The position numbers and the translations under genes were made by a program. The notes below the pieces were generated by a model that saw only the letters and a program-made list of their open reading frames with translations, did no database searches and was not told the DNA's origin. A stretch of 64,000 bases of DNA from Neocallimastix lanati (nom. inval.) (Eukaryota > Neocallimastigomycota > Neocallimastigomycetes > Neocallimastigales > Neocallimastigaceae). Every line of letters begins with the position of its first letter. The stretch's first letter is position 1. Shown piece by piece: positions 11,270 to 20,738 of this stretch. Location of the stretch: contig JACVTC010000087.1 of NCBI GenBank assembly GCA_016946835.1, positions 62,001-126,000 of the forward strand, given 5' to 3'.

Positions 11270-12679
11270 TTAATTCAGGATTCCTTTCAGAGTATGGTTC
11301 CAATTGTGAAATATGGAAAATCGGATGCAGATGCAGATTTTCTGGTAGTTTAACCGATAATTTAATCTTTCTCTTTCTTCAATTATTCTAAAGGGTCCTA
11401 AATATTGAGAAGATAATTTGCGTGAAGGTTCATTAGAAAAGTAATGTCTTTTTAACCATACTTTATCGTTAACCTTCAATTTTGGACCGAAAGATTTTCT
11501 ATTATCTCCGAATTTCTTGTAGTCTTCCTTAGCCTTAATGAGATGTCTCTTAAGGCCATTGAAATGAGAAGCCCAATCTCTTGTGAGGACAGAAGCATTG
11601 TCAGTAAGAAGAACTGGAGGAGAATCAATATTACAACAAGGGTTGAATCCGTAATTGGCATAAAAGGGAGAACATCCTATTGATTTATGCAATGAATTGT
11701 TATATGCGAGTTCACATAATGGTAAATAAAAACACCATTCTGTCTGGGCAGAAGAACAATAGCATCTTAAATATTGCTCAATTACAGCGTTAGCCCTTTC
11801 TACTTGGCCATTTGATTGTTGGTGGAATGCAGTAGCTAGACTTGGTTTTATACTAAGGGCACTACAAAGTGAAGTCCAAAATTCGGAGGAAAATTGGGAA
11901 CCATGGTCAGAAACTATAATCTTCGGGAATCCGTGGTATCGGAAAACATTGTTTAAGAGGAGTCTGGCTGTTAAATCAGCGGATGGAACGTCAGAACAAG
12001 GTGTAAGGTGTATCATTTTTGTCAAATGATCTGAAACAACCAAAATGCAGGTGCAGTTTTGAGAATTAGGGAGTGATACTATGAAATCTACTCCAATGAT
12101 TTCCCAAGGTTTACTGGGCACCGGAAGAGGTTGTATTTTTCCGTAAGGTTTATGCTTACGTACTTTGCTTTTTCCACAAGTGATACATGACTTAATATAA
12201 TTTTGAACGTCATTTTTCATGTTCGGCCACCAATAATATCTCCGAAGTTTTTCGAGAGTTTTATCAATACCTTGGTGTCCGTTTGTAGGAGTATCGTGGA
12301 AAGATTTGAGCACCTTATGTTTAAGAGAGGATGGGACAATAATCCTTTTTTGGAAGTGTAAAACTCCATCAACAAGAGTGAATAATGATGAATTAACTTT
12401 ATTTGAAGATTTATCATAAATCTTTTCCATAGTATTTTTACAAAATTTATCCTTCTTCTGGGCGTCGATAAGTAAGCTTATATTTTCAACAGAAGCGCAA
12501 CAGAAAATATTATCATCAAGAACAGCTGGATTGAAATCGTTTTTGGGAACTTTATTTCTATAATCGGGGCGTCTGGATAATGAATCTGGTTTTACACTAT
12601 TTTCTCCTGGTCTATGAGATATTCTAAAATCAAATTTTGACAAGTATAGACTCCACCTAACCTGGCGTTGATTAAGATT
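11270..12679 (-). CDS. Ty3-A integrase region, in frame after a TAA
   Basis: Integrase of Ty3-A plus the end of RNase H. The frame is the same as that of the upstream gene and is interrupted only by TAA at 12680-12682. The frame has no early ATG (SKFDF follows a TTG), so it would be made only by readthrough or not at all. Visible: a conserved tether (SHRPGENSVKPDSLSRRPD); H2C2 zinc finger (H in NGHQG, YYWWPNM, CITC); and DDE core with D in GVDFIVSLP, D in VSDHGSQF and E in QQSNGQVERAN. The GPY/F motif YLGPFRII is present. Past it the family signature IFHISQLEP is found in another frame near 11280-11310, showing a small indel around 11340. No chromodomain follows. Confidence 0.85.
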   Translation of the reverse strand, partial: NLNQRQVRWSLYLSKFDFRISHRPGENSVKPDSLSRRPDYRNKVPKNDFNPAVLDDNIFCCASVENISLLIDAQKKDKFCKNTMEKIYDKSSNKVNSSLFTLVDGVLHFQKRIIVPSSLKHKVLKSFHDTPTNGHQGIDKTLEKLRRYYWWPNMKNDVQNYIKSCITCGKSKVRKHKPYGKIQPLPVPSKPWEIIGVDFIVSLPNSQNCTCILVVSDHLTKMIHLTPCSDVPSADLTARLLLNNVFRYHGFPKIIVSDHGSQFSSEFWTSLCSALSIKPSLATAFHQQSNGQVERANAVIEQYLRCYCSSAQTEWCFYLPLCELAYNNSLHKSIGCSPFYANYGFNPCCNIDSPPVLLTDNASVLTRDWASHFNGLKRHLIKAKEDYKKFGDNRKSFGPKLKVNDKVWLKRHYFSNEPSRKLSSQYLGPFRIIEERERLNYRLNYQKICICIRFSIFHNWNHTLKGILN

Positions 12680-12682
12680 TTA
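12680..12682 (-). other. In-frame TAA between RNase H and integrase
   Basis: The codon stands where the conserved K/P-N-L-N-Q-R-Q-V-R-W segment begins, and translation in the same frame resumes with that conserved segment. It is either a nonsense mutation in this recent copy or a readthrough site; the sequence alone cannot say which. Confidence 0.8.
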
Positions 12683-15289
12683 GGGTTTCCTAAAATACAG
12701 TAGGTTTTTATGGTCAGTTATAATTCGAACGGGATATTTGGCACCTTCCAAGTGATGTCTCCACGTTTCGAATGCAACGATGATGGCTAAGAGTTCCTTA
12801 TCGTATATGGTATAATTTTTTTCATTCTTATTTAGTGCTCTTGAGTGAAATGCAATTGGATGGAGTAATTTATCTTTGTCATAAATTTGTGATAATACGC
12901 AACCGACAGCATAATCACTAGCATCTGTTTCCAGTATAAATTCCTTCTCTGGGTCAGGAAAAATTAAAAATTCATTATCTTTAAAAGCAGACTTTAATTT
13001 GTTGAAAGCTTCGTCTTTAGATTCATCCCAAATAAAAGTTACATTTTTCTTTAATAAATTTCTTAGAGGTTCCATTATCTTGGCAAAATTTTTTATAAAT
13101 TTTCTATAATAATTACAAAGACCGAGAAAGCTTTGCAAATCTTTGATATTTGTTGGGGTTGGCCATTCTAATATTGAGTTTAATTTACTTGCATCCATTA
13201 TCAATCCTGTAGATGAGACAGTGAATCCTAGGAATGTTGTGGATTTCACATGGAAATCGCACTTTTCTAACTTTGCATAGAGTCCATTACTAATTAAGAG
13301 ATTCAAAACTGTCTTAACATAATCAATATGACTGGTATTGTTACTTGAGTAGATAATTATATCGTCTAAGTAAACCTGTACGAACTTTCCAATAACTTCA
13401 GAAAATATATCTTGAACGAATCTCTGGAACACAGAAGGAGCATTGCGTAATCCAAAGGGCATAACTAAATATTCGTAATGACCCAATGGTGTGCGGAATG
13501 CTGTAAGATATTCTTGTCCTTTGATGCGTATAAGATTATACGCAGACCTTAAGTCAAGTCTCGTAAATATAATTGCTCCCTTGAAACATTCAATTAGATC
13601 ACTTATTCTTGGAATTGGATAACTATTGCGAATAGTTATCGCATTCAATTTTCGATAATCTACGCAAAGACGTAGTGTTCCGTCACGTTTCATAACAAAA
13701 AGAACAGGTGCGCCTGCGGGAGATTTTGATTTCCGAATAAAGCCTTTTTTCAGATTTTCTTTTATGTATTCTTTAAGTACTTTTAATTCCTTTGCAGTTA
13801 GTGAGTATATTGGACCATAATATAATTGACTTCCGGGAATGAGTTCTATCGACATATCATACTTTCTGTGCTTTGGTAATTTGTCAGCTTGTTGTTTCTC
13901 AAAAACTATCTTAAATTCTAAGTAATATTTATTGATTATCTCTTCTTTTTCTTCCATTGTTTGTTGTTTGATATTATCTACCATAACAGCACACAAATCA
14001 CCGTCAGAGATATCTTCCTCAACGTTGCTTTCAGAAAAGATCGAATCGTTAGTAAGGATAGCTTCGGGTACCATAGATGCAGTTATTTCTTTAGAGTGAA
14101 ACATGAATTTGTTTCCTTTGGACGAAGGGCAATGATCAGAACAGAATTTTTCCAAAAAGTAAATATAATTATTTTCAAAGTTAATATATGGCTTATGGAT
14201 ATTAAGCCAATCTCTTCCGAGAATTCCTGAGATTCCATGGAGTTGAAGATTTGCTACACAGAATTCAAAATTTTCTTTATGATCCATAAATTGAAGTTGA
14301 AGACTTTTAGTTGTTTGTTTAATATTCATATTTTTATTATTCGGTAGCTGGATATTTATTGGTGAAGGGAGACCTGAAACTGGTATTTTGTTAGCGGTTA
14401 CAAAGTCTTTACATATAAAGCTTCTAGCAGATCCAGAGTCTATCATGAGTTTTATTTTTAAAGGCTTAATGTTGAAGGATATAGTAAAAGTATTAGTCAT
14501 TTTCCCTGTAAAACTGGGTGTGAAATTTGCTGATAATAAATTTTTCTTTTTAGATCTTAATTCGTTATGTTTGAAATGATTATATGCTTTTTTATCGTTC
14601 TTGTTCAGCTCATGTCTTTTCATTCTGAACGTTGATTTTTTGTTAAATTTGTTAATATGACTGTTGGTTATTTTATTATTCAAAAGACATCTTTTATCAA
14701 TTTCAATTATCATGTTGGTAGCTTCAAATAAAGTCTGAGGTTTATTTTTTACCTTGTCAAATTCTTCTTTAACTTCATCAATTAGTCCACGTCTTATTAA
14801 GTCTATAAGGACATTATCTTGCCATCCGATCCTCCTTGACAACCTTCTAAATTCAATGGTATAAAAGGTAGCTTTACCTAAATGTTTTTGTTTTAACTCC
14901 AATAATTGTTCGATAAGAGCATATTTCTGCTCTTTCGTATCTCCAAAATTTTTTATAAGTAGATGTTTAAATTTTTTATAACTTAAACTTTCTAAAATAT
15001 TATCAGTTTTTAGGGAGAGACCCCATTTCTTTGCAACACCTTGAAGTTTATTAATAACAAAGGTGTTTTTATATATGTCCGATGGAAAAGAGTTTGGATG
15101 TTCTTGAAAGAACATCTCACTTTGTTCCAGGACGTCGTTGATGTTCATCAACGTTTCATCTTCGTCTTTTGATAAGACACCTTTTGATGAAAAGAATGTT
15201 GGAATGAACTCAGTCAGGGTAGAGATAAATTTTGAAGTTTCATTTTCTTTAGGGGCATACTCTTTCATACTTTGTTCATTTAGTTCCAT
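12680..15289 (-). CDS. Ty3-A Gag-protease-RT-RNase H polyprotein
   Basis: 869 aa, starting at the ATG at 15289. Residues about 1-250: Gag of the retrotrans_gag type without a CCHC zinc knuckle, ending in a Lys-rich tail. Aspartic protease with D284-S-G (MIDSGSARSF) and GISGILGRDWL further on. RT from about 500, with VDYRKLNAIT, MPFGLRNAPSVFQ and the catalytic YLDD at 640-643. RNase H with LETDASDYAVG, DKELLAI and TDHKNLLYF. The frame ends at TAA right after FRKP, where related elements continue with NLNQRQVRW; those residues are encoded in frame just beyond the stop. Gag and Pol share one frame without a frameshift, as in Tf1-like elements. Confidence 0.92.
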   Translation of the reverse strand: MELNEQSMKEYAPKENETSKFISTLTEFIPTFFSSKGVLSKDEDETLMNINDVLEQSEMFFQEHPNSFPSDIYKNTFVINKLQGVAKKWGLSLKTDNILESLSYKKFKHLLIKNFGDTKEQKYALIEQLLELKQKHLGKATFYTIEFRRLSRRIGWQDNVLIDLIRRGLIDEVKEEFDKVKNKPQTLFEATNMIIEIDKRCLLNNKITNSHINKFNKKSTFRMKRHELNKNDKKAYNHFKHNELRSKKKNLLSANFTPSFTGKMTNTFTISFNIKPLKIKLMIDSGSARSFICKDFVTANKIPVSGLPSPINIQLPNNKNMNIKQTTKSLQLQFMDHKENFEFCVANLQLHGISGILGRDWLNIHKPYINFENNYIYFLEKFCSDHCPSSKGNKFMFHSKEITASMVPEAILTNDSIFSESNVEEDISDGDLCAVMVDNIKQQTMEEKEEIINKYYLEFKIVFEKQQADKLPKHRKYDMSIELIPGSQLYYGPIYSLTAKELKVLKEYIKENLKKGFIRKSKSPAGAPVLFVMKRDGTLRLCVDYRKLNAITIRNSYPIPRISDLIECFKGAIIFTRLDLRSAYNLIRIKGQEYLTAFRTPLGHYEYLVMPFGLRNAPSVFQRFVQDIFSEVIGKFVQVYLDDIIIYSSNNTSHIDYVKTVLNLLISNGLYAKLEKCDFHVKSTTFLGFTVSSTGLIMDASKLNSILEWPTPTNIKDLQSFLGLCNYYRKFIKNFAKIMEPLRNLLKKNVTFIWDESKDEAFNKLKSAFKDNEFLIFPDPEKEFILETDASDYAVGCVLSQIYDKDKLLHPIAFHSRALNKNEKNYTIYDKELLAIIVAFETWRHHLEGAKYPVRIITDHKNLLYFRKP

Positions 15290-15361
15290 CTTGATTTATT
15301 TTCCTAAAAAAAATTTAATATATAAAATAAAATAAAAAGTTAAGTAGTATCAAAATATATA

Positions 15362-15366
15362 TATAA

Positions 15367-15436
<70 letters not shown>

Positions 15437-15698
15437 TAAAACTATTATTATTATTATTATTATTATTACAATTACTAAATTATTATTTTTTATTACTACT
15501 ATTAAAATATACGTATTTTTTTTTTTTTTTTTTTTTTTTTATTATTATCATTTAAATACTAAAGAATTAATTGTAATATATGTATTGATTGAATTATTTA
15601 ATTAAATTAATTTATTTTATATATTGTAATATATTATTTGATTCAAACTTTAAATTATAATTAAATTGAAAAAATTTATCTCAAAAGTTAAAGTATCT

Positions 15699-15738
<40 letters not shown>

Positions 15739-15760
15739 TAATTATTTTATTTAAATTACT
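15362..15760. other. 5' leader of Ty3-A with TTA and T tracts
   Basis: Between the primer-binding site and gag. Holds two (TTA)n tracts (15367-15435, 15444-15470) and T-runs near 15519-15540 and 15702-15730. No gene. Confidence 0.5.
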
Positions 15761-15775
15761 AATTAGAGTTATTAT
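15761..15775 (-). promoter_or_regulatory. Primer-binding site of Ty3-A, complementary to its own RNA 5' end
   Basis: On the minus strand ATAATAACTCTAATT directly follows the 5' LTR with no gap. It is the exact reverse complement, over 15 nt, of AATTAGAGTTATTAT at 15951-15937 in the R region of the same LTR. No tRNA 3' end (TGG...) is seen at this position. Confidence 0.75.
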
Positions 15776-16455
15776 TGTAATAATCTATTTATAATATACT
15801 AACTATAACTAGATTATTAATATTTTAAGATATAAAAATTTATACTTAACTTTATATAGAGTTTATTATAAACACTAAATATTGAAATAAACAAAAAGAC
15901 TTTATTTTCTTTTAATTTATTATATAGCATTATATAATAATAACTCTAATTTCTTTAATCAAAGAAATTTGAGTTCTTTTATACTTTTTTATTTATAATT
16001 ATTTTAATAGATGAAATTATTAAATAGATGTAATTATTAAATAAATAAAATAGATAAGATAAAGTTAACAAATCAAATAAAGGTATCTAATCTTAACAAA
16101 TTGATATTCAGGAAAAGATTAGTAGAAAAACCTGAATAACTTCGATTAATATTCTAATATATTAATCATCGTATTAATTAATAAAAACCCAATCATAATA
16201 ATATTGGGGGAAAAATTAATTAACCGATTGCTAAAATCTTATAAATTATCAACTAATTGAAATAATAAAATATAAATAATATTTTTAAGTAATTAATACA
16301 TTACAACAAATTTGTTTACATTATTTTTCAATATATTAATTTGGATAAATTAATATATTTTTTACATGTTAATAAATATTGAAATATAAATGAAATATAA
16401 ATTAATTAAATAAGAAGATAGATTATTTTATAAGAAATAAATCTATATTCTTACA
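15776..16455 (-). mobile_element. 5' LTR of Ty3-A
   Basis: 680 bp. Minus-strand order: terminal hairpin (16412-16452); U3 with nested palindromes CCCAAT/ATTGGG (16188-16208) inside ATTAATTAA arms (16173-16223), and TATTCAGG/CCTGAATA (16105-16138); TATAAAAG at 15976-15983; R palindrome 15942-15975; U5; terminal hairpin AATAATCTA/TAGATTATT (15779-15818). Confidence 0.9.
15937..15983 (-). promoter_or_regulatory. Ty3-A LTR promoter, R palindrome and primer sequence
   Basis: TATAAAAG (15983-15976) is followed by a palindrome with arms AACTC-AATTTCTTT and AAAGAAATT-GAGTT. The primer sequence AATTAGAGTTATTAT starts 32 nt after the first T of the TATA box, the distance expected for a transcription start. 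The RNA would then begin with the sequence complementary to the primer-binding site. The start site itself is inferred. Confidence 0.6.
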
Positions 16456-16472
16456 TCATAACTAGTAAATTA

Positions 16473-16545
16473 GTAACTATGGTTCAATGGTAAGTTACCA
16501 TAACCATCGGGCTGAACCTTTAGGGTTTGACACCCACTCTTTCCA
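16473..16545 (+). ncRNA. tRNA-like Pol III box A/box B pair (possibly tRNA relic)
   Basis: TGGTTCAATGG at 16480-16490 resembles box A and GGTTTGACACC at 16524-16534 resembles box B, spaced 44 bp start to start, exactly as positions 8 and 52 of a tRNA. The T-loop TTTGA and three GC pairs of the T-stem are present, and T-runs that could end Pol III transcripts follow near 16550 and 16558. The acceptor and anticodon stems do not pair convincingly, so it is not a normal tRNA gene. Three Ty3-like insertions lie about 14-20 bp upstream. It could be a tRNA relic, a SINE-like unit or chance. Confidence 0.3.
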
Positions 16546-17256
16546 AATTTTAATAACTTTTTATTTATTATAACTAGAATATTAAAGAAATTACTAGTGT
16601 TTATCGGTTAAACAATTGAACCGATAAAACTAGAAAAATCTATTTTATTAATATTTTTTATCATTTTTTATCTAAGATTCATTTTCTAGAAAGAAAACTT
16701 GTTTTCTTTAATTTTCTTTAATTTTCTTTTATTTCTAATAATTACTAATAACAACTGATAACTTAAAATAATTAATTTTCCTGAAAAACTATAAATAGGT
16801 GTAAAATTTCATAATAAAATATTTTTACTTGTGCTTTTATTAATTAATTTTAAAGTAATTTAAAATATTACAATGATTAATTAATAAAATAATAATTTAT
16901 ATTTTTACTAATTAAAAAAAAATTTTTTTTAATAAAACATATTTTGAATTACTTTAGTGTCGAGAACCTTTTGTGTAAAAAACCTTATAACAATCTTAAG
17001 TAACATTAAGATTTGTTACAGTTGTCATATTATTTTAAAGTTATGATGTTTAATATATATAATAATAAAGAATTGTTAGTCAATGTAATAATAAATTAAA
17101 CAAAAAAAAATTATAAATTTAAATTGAGAGAAAGAAAAAATTTCGTAAATAATATAAAATGAATTTATTTAATTTAATTATTCCATTATAATTATAATTA
17201 TTATTTTTTGTTATATTCATATTAAATTATTTATAAAATATTTTCCTCCTAAAAAG
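16546..17256. other. Rest of Ty3-B internal region, right side
   Basis: Non-coding. Includes a hairpin pair ACTAGTGTTTATCGGTT / AACCGATAAAACTAG (about 16594-16636) and a TATAAATA (near 16789) followed by TTTAGTGTCGAGAACC, reminiscent of the promoter-to-U5 part of another LTR. That suggests an old LTR remnant. Confidence 0.4.
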
Positions 17257-17268
17257 AAGAGTTATTAT
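17257..17268 (-). promoter_or_regulatory. Primer-binding site of Ty3-B
   Basis: Minus-strand ATAATAACTCTT abuts the 5' LTR and is the exact reverse complement over 12 nt of AAGAGTTATTAT in the R region of that LTR (17588-17577). Relative to Ty3-A the middle bases differ in both partners, so pairing is preserved. Confidence 0.65.
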
Positions 17269-17743
17269 TGTAAGAAATTACTTATAAAATTAATTATAAA
17301 TAATTTCTTAACTACAAATTAACATTAGTTATTTACTAATTAACATTAATTTGAGAAAATAAAATTAAATATAATTAAATAAATACATAATAATATAAAT
17401 AAATAATTATACTTAACTTAAATATAAGATAGAGTTTATTATAGAAAGTTTATAATAAACGATAACACAAAAGGAATAAAAGACACAAATATTTATAAAA
17501 TATGTTTTATTAAAAAGGGTTTTGTTTATTAATTAATTATTTTATTTGAATTATTATTTATTATAAAAATTCTAAAATAATAACTCTTGATTTCTCGAAG
17601 AGAACTCAAGAGAATCAAATATATATAAATTAATAATTAAATATTATTGGTTAAAATAAATACAATAATTTAATGTATTAAATTAATGTATTAAATAAGA
17701 AAGATAGATAAATTTTATAATAAATTTATCTAAGTTTCTTACA
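17269..17743 (-). mobile_element. 5' LTR of Ty3-B
   Basis: 475 bp partner of 6948-7419, differing by a few percent. Followed by the TTTTG duplication and, directly after it, another LTR. Confidence 0.8.
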
Positions 17744-17748
17744 TTTTG

Positions 17749-18586
17749 TGTAAAGAATTATAATTATTTTTCAAAATAATTATTATTCTTTATTAAAAAA
17801 TTAATATTTAAAGTTTATTATTTTATAAAATTTTATGAATAATTTTATTATGTCACATAGTAATTATTAATGAATGTTATTGTTTTAAAATTTATTTGCA
17901 TTAAATTAAATTATCAATAATTAATATATTAAATTATAGTAATGTATTATTGTATTAAAATAATGATAAATTCTATTTAATTAAGAAAAATTAAATTGTA
18001 TTAAAATGATAATTTTATTTAATCAAGAAATAATTAAATTATATTATTTCTTGGACTTTTAATTATGAAAATTAAAAGAATTAATTATTTAATTATACTT
18101 GTGATTAAATATTAATAAAATTAATATATAATTAGTTAATAAGTTTTCTCACTTATTCGGGTTTTCTTATTAACTAAAGATTGATGTAATTAAACACCAA
18201 TCGAGATCTATCTAGTTTTTTCTTCTAATCTTTTTCTAGATAGAGATAATTTTCCAAGATTAGAAATCAAATTAATATAAATAGGACTCTTGATTCTTCT
18301 AAAAATAATCAAGAGTTATTATTATAAGAAATTATAATAATTAACACAAATATTTTAAAATTAATTTTAATAAAAAATTTTTATAATAAAATAATTTCTA
18401 AAATACTCTTAACCTACTTTTAGTGTTGTTTATTATAATCTTATAATAAACTCTAAGTTTTTAAATTTTCGTTTTCAATTTTTATATTATATTTTATAAT
18501 TTTATCTCAATTAATAATATTTTTTATTATTAATTGTAGAAAGAATTAATTATTAATAATTAAATATTTTTAATTAATTCTTTACA
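17749..18586 (+). mobile_element. Solo Ty3-like LTR, TTTTG duplication
   Basis: Starts TGTAAAGAATTATAATT and ends TTAATTCTTTACA. TTTTG on both sides (17744-17748, 18587-18591); the left one is shared with Ty3-B, so this LTR entered the same 5-bp target. U3 hairpin TCTATCTAG (18207-18215) / CTAGATAGA (18236-18244). R palindrome ACTCTTGATT/AATCAAGAGT follows TATAAATAG near 18278. The last hairpin has 13-bp arms AAAGAATTAATTA/TAATTAATTCTTT. Confidence 0.8.
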
Positions 18587-18591
18587 TTTTG

Positions 18592-20733
18592 ATGCATGTC
18601 CAGTAGAAATAATATAAAATAATAGAAAAATTATTTAGAATGTCACGAATACTAGTGGATTTGAAGTTAAAATTCACCATTAGACAATTGAAATTTAATT
18701 TAGTTATTGACAAAAAATTATTTTAATTCGATTTTAATTATAAAAATAAATATTAGAAACATTAAATAATTAGAAACCAAAGGGTTTGGACTTATTTATT
18801 AAAGATAATTTAATTTAATTTAACCCTTTAGAATTTGATAAAAATAACATGAAGAAAAACAACGATAATTCAACAAACAATGGAAACATTATATTGAAAT
18901 TCCCGCTAAAATTATATTCATTAGAAAGCTACGGTCGAGAACTACAACATATGTTAAAATCAACCTTATTGGACAACTAGATAACGAGATATTGGACTTT
19001 AAAGATATTTAAATATAAAAATATAATTTAATTATTTAATTAAGATCCTAAATTATTAATTAAGAAAATTATATTAGATAAATCTCTTAACTTGGAAATT
19101 ATATTATTAATTTGTATTATTAATTAAAAATACAGAATTAGTTATTAGTAATAGTTTTATAATATTTTAAATAAGTTTTATAAGTTTTATATATTTTATT
19201 ATTATATATTTTATTCAATTATTTCTAAAAGATTCTAAGGAATTCTTTATCATTCTATAAATTTCCGGAAGAGAATTTTAATTAGTTTTAATATTTTATT
19301 TTATTTTATTTTATATTTTATTATTAAATTAGTTTTATTATTAAATTGTTTTATGAATAAGTTATATAGTTATTTTATTAAAAGATCCTTATCAATATTA
19401 TTTTATTATTATATTTTATATAGTTTATATGCATGTATGAATATATTAAGATTAAAATGTATTATTTAATTATATTGTTAATTATTATTTTAGTTTAGTA
19501 TAAAAAGGATTTGAAATTCCATATTTTAAATTCTTTGTAAGGTTATTAAATTCTAAACTATTAACATAAAGTTAATGAATTAATTATAACAATAAATAAT
19601 TCTTTATATTAATCTTAGTTAATTTTATTATTAAAATACATATTGAATAAAAGTTCTAATAAAACATAAATCTTAAATATTGAAATCTTAATTATAAAAC
19701 TCTGTGTGTGTTATTTATTATTTAAATTTAATTAAATTGATATAATTAATAAGAACATCTTGACCTGACCAATTTAACCCAAACTAGGAAAGATATAGCA
19801 AGAATCTTACCTAATCAATCAATAAGATTTAACTATAATCTTACCTACCTACAAAAATCATTACAAATAACTTAACCACTAAAATTAAATTATTTATTTC
19901 CTTGGAGAACTTTCTTATGTTCTATTACTGCCAAATTATTACTAATATTAAAATTATTATTATTAATATAAATTCTTTATCAATATCAATACATTATTAT
20001 TAAAATTAATACTATATTATTAATATCAATATTATTATCAATATCTAGTTTTATTTATATGATTTATTCTATCAATATTTTATTATTAAAGAAATATATA
20101 TTTTACAAATATTACTAATACAGATTATTTATTATTAATAAAAATTAATATAATTAATAATGATTTAAAAATATTTTACTTAAATCCATGATCCTTGTCA
20201 TTAAAATTAGTAATACTTCCTTCCAAAATACACCCTATTTATAATAAGATTAATAATAGATAATAATCTAAAATACTTTTATTTAAAAATAGTATAAAAT
20301 TAAATAATACTCTATTACTAATAGTTCTGTAAAAGTAATAAAATTATTTTTAAAATATATTATCACTACAATTAATAATAAATAGTTTAGAATTTAATAA
20401 TATGTAATAATTATTTATTATAATAAAATAGATTATGAATTTATAATTTAAATACAATTCAAACATGTAACTCTAAAATATTCTAAAGAAATGGCTTGAC
20501 CATTTCTAACGATAAAAAAAATATAAATAGATGAGAAAATTGTATTTGAGAAAAATAATCTTGAAAAATATAATCTTATTCAAGAAATTAAATTATCTTT
20601 AGTTTTAATTGAATAATTTTTATTAAATAAATAAATAAAATATTTTAAAAAAAGATATATTTTAATTTTTAATTTTTTTTTATTTTAGTGTTTATTTCTA
20701 TATTTATTATTGATCTGTCCCGAACCTCAACAT
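18592..20733. other. AT-rich non-coding stretch, probable LTR remnants
   Basis: No gene. Starts ATGCATGTCCAG and ends CTGTCCCGAACCTCAACA, a terminus similar to that of the second LTR family (CCCGAACCATAGCA). TATAAATAG-like promoter motifs lie near 20521. Probably one or more decayed LTRs that I cannot delimit. Confidence 0.4.
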
Positions 20734-20738
20734 TTTTG

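Larger units (their letters stand above)
10538..16455 (-). mobile_element. Ty3-A: recent Ty3/gypsy retrotransposon
   Basis: Full structure on the minus strand: 5' LTR 15776-16455, self-complementary primer-binding site 15761-15775, gag-pro-RT-RNase H frame 12680-15289, integrase frame 11270-12679, polypurine tract 11218-11232, 3' LTR 10538-11217. Both LTRs are 680 bp, and I can see only two differences between them (near 11158 and 11180 against 16396 and 16418), so insertion was recent. TCAT flanks both ends (10534-10537, 16456-16459). The coding region is not fully open: an in-frame TAA separates RNase H from integrase, and the integrase C-terminus shifts frame. Confidence 0.9.
6948..17743 (-). 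mobile_element. Ty3-B: non-coding LTR element, host of nested insertions
   Basis: The 3' LTR at 6948-7419 (472 bp) and 5' LTR at 17269-17743 (475 bp) are near-identical, are in the same orientation and are flanked on both sides by TTTTG (6943-6947, 17744-17748). A polypurine tract touches the left LTR (7420-7434) and a primer-binding site touches the right LTR (17257-17268), so both replication signals are in the expected places. Subtracting the nested LTRs (9262-10051, 10059-10532) and Ty3-A (10538-16455) leaves about 2.7 kb of internal DNA with no gag or pol frame. It is therefore a non-autonomous element or one that has lost its genes. Confidence 0.75.

Noticed and set aside
14388-15335. 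Plus-strand frames over the Ty3-A gag
   Set aside because: Antisense shadows of the minus-strand polyprotein. The same applies to plus-strand frames inside Copia-1 and the subtilase genes.
16473-16545. Functional tRNA gene
   Set aside because: Box A and box B spacing is right, but acceptor and anticodon stems do not pair; reported only as tRNA-like at low confidence.
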